NCBI RefSeq assembly: GCF_003931565.1
Contig: NZ_RRYI01000002.1
Coordinates: 806,001 to 870,000 of the forward strand
Length of the DNA: 64,000 nucleotides
Direction: 5' to 3'
Origin: Caulobacter sp. 602-1
GTDB lineage: Bacteria; Pseudomonadota; Alphaproteobacteria; Caulobacterales; Caulobacteraceae
Shown here: one piece after another, positions 61,985 to 64,000 of the stretch
Layout: each line of letters starts with the position of its first letter
Position numbering within the stretch: the stretch's first letter is position 1
Position numbers and translations under genes: made by a program
Notes under the pieces: generated by a model
Database searches by the model: none
Seen by the model: only the letters and a program-made list of their open reading frames with translations
Told to the model about the DNA's origin: nothing

Positions 61985-63892
61985 ATGAGGCAGTTGTGGA
62001 CGCGCGCGGCGGTGATCGCCCTGACGGCTGGAACGCTCGGCGCCCATGCGGAGGACGCGCGCGCCGCGGGCCAGCGCTTCACGCCGAACTTCCCGATCAC
62101 CCAGCCCCCCGCCGCCCAGCCGGTTCCGCAATCCACGGCGCCGGCGTCGGAGGCCGTCTCGACCGCGCCCAACGAGGCCGAGACCCTGTCGCGTCCGACG
62201 CCGATCTCGACCTCGGCCGCGCCGTCGGTCACCCAGTCCGAGCTGCCGCCGCCCGCCCGCGCCACGACCTCGGCGCCCGCGCCGCAGCTGCGCGCCGCCC
62301 CGCCCAGGACCGTGGTCACCACCACCGTCACCGGTCCCGTGGTCAATGTTCCCGGCAAGCCGCAAGTGCGTGTCGTCGAATCCGGTGACGCGCTGGACGC
62401 CATCGCCCGCGGCTTCGGCGCGACCCGCGCCGAGCTGGTCGAGCTGAACGATCTGAAGCCTCCGTATCGCCTGAAGCTGGGTCAGAAGATCAAGGGCCCG
62501 GCCAAGGACGACCAGAAGGCCTATGTGGTCCAGACCGGCGACACGATGTTCGCCATCGCCAAGCGCTTCAACGTCACCGCCGCCGCCTTGGCCGACGAGA
62601 ACGACCTGAAGGCCGGCTCGGCGATCAAGAAGGGTCAGAAGCTGATCCTGCCGGACGGCTACAAGGACAAGGGGCCGATCAAGACGACGACCGTGCTGGC
62701 CGGCGCGCCCGCCTCGCAGCCCAGCTCCGCCGAGGCCGAGCCGACCCCGAGCCGTCCGGCGACCACGACCCCGTCGCGCCCGACGCCCGGATCGCTGCAT
62801 CCGGCCAATCAACTGACGCCGACGGAACCGGGCGATCTGGGCCCCGTCAGCACGACGACGCTCAGCGTCACCGGTTCGGTCACGACCGTCGCGGGGCCGC
62901 GCCAGATCCACACCGTCAAGTCGGGCGACACGCTCACGGCCATCGCCCGCAAGTTCGGCGTCAGCGTCAGCGACCTGGCGGACGACAACAAGCTGAAGAC
63001 CGACACGCCGCTGAAGCTAGGCGCCAAGATCAAGGGGCCGGCGACCACTCAGAAGGCCTATGTCGCGGTGAGCGGCGATACGCTGGCCGGTATCGCCAAG
63101 CGCTTCAATGTCAGCGTCAAGGAACTGGCCGCGGAGAACAACCTGCGGGCCACGGCCTCGGTGAAGAAGGGCCAGAAGGTCCTGCTGCCCGACGGCTACA
63201 AGGACAAGGGCCCGATCCGGACCACCACCACCACCGTGGCGAAGCGTCCCGAGCCGACACGAGCGCCTTCGCCGTCGACGCCCTCGAACACCTACGCCCG
63301 CGTCGACAGCTCGGCGCCCACGGCCCCCACGCCGTCGACGCCATCCAGCCCGCAGCCCTACCAGCCCAGCGGCAACAGTTATTCGCGTCCCAGCGCGCCG
63401 ATCGCCGCCCAGCCGGTCACTCCGCCGCCGTCGTCGGCGCGGCCGATCATCGAAAGCAGCGCCGCCCCGACTGAGGCCGAGATCATCGCCTCGGGCAAGG
63501 GCAAGTTCGCCTGGCCGGTCCGCGGCGAGATCATCTCGACCTTCGGCGTCAAGGGCACGGGCCAGCGTAATGACGGCCTGGACATCCGCGCCGCGCAAGG
63601 CACGCCGGTGCTGTCCGCCGCCGACGGCGAAGTGGCCTATGCCGGCAACCAGGTCCCGACCTTCGGCAATCTGGTGCTGGTCAAGCACGCCGACGGCTGG
63701 GTCACGGCCTACGCTCACCTGTCCAGCATCAACGTCAAGATGCGCCAGGCCGTGCGCCAGGGCGAGCAATTGGGCGCGGTCGGCGCCACCGGCGGGACCA
63801 ACGAGTCCAAGCTGCACTTCGAGATGCGCTATGCGCCGACGGTCAAGGACAAGGCCAAGCCGGTCGACCCGGCCCTGGTGCTGCCGCGCTGA
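61985..63892 (+). CDS. dipM: LysM/LytM division factor DipM (degenerate M23 domain)
   Basis: A 635-residue exported protein: signal peptide (MRQLWTRAAVIALTAGTLGAHA), Pro/Thr-rich linkers, four LysM domains in two tandem pairs (about 128-170, 180-225, 306-350, 357-400), and a C-terminal LytM (M23) domain (about 505-635). The pairs share the tail LPDGYKDKGPI, showing internal duplication. In the LytM core two metal ligands are replaced: Asn529 and Lys609 stand where His should be, while Asp533 and His611 remain. In C. crescentus DipM coordinates autolysins at the septum without enzymatic activity. Start follows GGAGAGG. Confidence 0.93.
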   Translation: MRQLWTRAAVIALTAGTLGAHAEDARAAGQRFTPNFPITQPPAAQPVPQSTAPASEAVSTAPNEAETLSRPTPISTSAAPSVTQSELPPPARATTSAPAPQLRAAPPRTVVTTTVTGPVVNVPGKPQVRVVESGDALDAIARGFGATRAELVELNDLKPPYRLKLGQKIKGPAKDDQKAYVVQTGDTMFAIAKRFNVTAAALADENDLKAGSAIKKGQKLILPDGYKDKGPIKTTTVLAGAPASQPSSAEAEPTPSRPATTTPSRPTPGSLHPANQLTPTEPGDLGPVSTTTLSVTGSVTTVAGPRQIHTVKSGDTLTAIARKFGVSVSDLADDNKLKTDTPLKLGAKIKGPATTQKAYVAVSGDTLAGIAKRFNVSVKELAAENNLRATASVKKGQKVLLPDGYKDKGPIRTTTTTVAKRPEPTRAPSPSTPSNTYARVDSSAPTAPTPSTPSSPQPYQPSGNSYSRPSAPIAAQPVTPPPSSARPIIESSAAPTEAEIIASGKGKFAWPVRGEIISTFGVKGTGQRNDGLDIRAAQGTPVLSAADGEVAYAGNQVPTFGNLVLVKHADGWVTAYAHLSSINVKMRQAVRQGEQLGAVGATGGTNESKLHFEMRYAPTVKDKAKPVDPALVLPR

Positions 63893-63917
63893 GGCGACGC
63901 CATCCCTGAAACCGGCG

Positions 63918-63948
63918 ACGGCCCGCTTCGAAAGAGGCGGGCCGTTCT
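63918..63948 (+). terminator. dipM terminator hairpin
   Basis: ACGGCCCGC (63918-63926) pairs with GCGGGCCGT (63937-63945), a perfect 9-bp stem with a 10-base loop, followed by TCT. The T-run is short. It lies between convergent dipM and the minus-strand gene at the edge. Confidence 0.6.
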
Positions 63949-63958
63949 GCCGTTCGCC

Positions 63959-64000
63959 TCAGACCAAACCGCGCGGCGCGAAGCGGCTGGGCGAGACGCC
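63959..64000 (-). CDS. C-terminal 13 residues of a gene continuing beyond the window (AraC-like tail?)
   Basis: A minus-strand frame ends with TGA at 63961-63959 and reads GVSPSRFAPRGLV. GxSPSRFR is the usual end of the second helix-turn-helix of AraC/XylS regulators, so that is the best guess; 13 residues cannot prove it. Confidence 0.4.
   Translation of the reverse strand, partial: GVSPSRFAPRGLV

Overview
This is ordinary, densely coded, GC-rich core chromosome of a Caulobacter species (Alphaproteobacteria). The evidence is a podJ-type polarity gene, a dipM-type division gene with four LysM repeats, UrcA, the block scpA-scpB-tatABC-serS-surE-pcm, CcrM-type GANTC sites in front of podJ, a GCTANAWC-type -10 and GTTC-N7-GTTC-type SOS boxes. 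I see no prophage, transposon, integron, CRISPR array, tRNA or rRNA. Most long reading frames on the opposite strands are GC-codon shadows and were left out.

Layout. 1-6.6 kb: end of an MprF-type lipid lysyltransferase, a small membrane protein, podJ, and a TauE/TIGR02186/DUF3429 membrane operon. 6.6-13.8 kb: DNA repair block, with the minus-strand helicase-PdeM pair (apparently LexA-controlled and leaderless), a Sel1 protein, and a large DinG/XPD-type helicase whose N-terminus looks like a dead exonuclease domain. 13.9-17 kb: HTH protein, SRPBCC protein, Tat-exported pectate lyase, and a gap holding two operator-like sites and an orphan intrinsic terminator (small RNA candidate). 17-22 kb: racemase/D-cysteine desulfhydrase pair, exported TPR protein, zinc metallopeptidase, RidA and alpha/beta hydrolase. 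22.3-24.4 kb: TPP riboswitch and thiC. 24.4-31.4 kb: nitroreductase-like lipoprotein, S41 peptidase, DUF1428, TonB-dependent receptor and TPR protein. 31.5-38 kb: accessory enzymes, including a GIY-YIG/DUF2239 operon behind a double operator, ThuA/VOC, SDR, MATE and a DUF429-like protein. 38-46.4 kb: OpgH, KdsA, NADP-dependent reductase, Gfo/Idh oxidoreductase and a DUF3857 transglutaminase-TPR protein. 46.4-52.4 kb: Kup, a membrane-anchored protein, ExoIII, a small membrane protein, ErpA and dGTPase. 52.5-63.9 kb: envelope/chromosome/translation housekeeping run SPOR-nagZ-scpA-scpB-(103 aa gene)-tatA-tatB-tatC-(urcA)-serS-surE-pcm-dipM. The last 42 bases hold the tail of a minus-strand gene.

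Functionally the window is rich in envelope and cell-cycle genes (PodJ, OpgH, KdsA, SPOR, NagZ, Tat, DipM) and DNA maintenance genes (helicases, PdeM, ExoIII, ScpAB, dGTPase). Genes are tightly packed: at least seven co-directional pairs overlap by 4 bp, and six of thirteen convergent pairs share a 4-bp YTAR stop-stop overlap. The observations most worth following are regulatory rather than a new gene system: the GANTC cluster at podJ, the SOS/leaderless promoter of the helicase-PdeM operon, the orphan terminator at 16.9 kb, the paired palindromes before the GIY-YIG gene, and the vestigial exonuclease domain of the DinG-like helicase.
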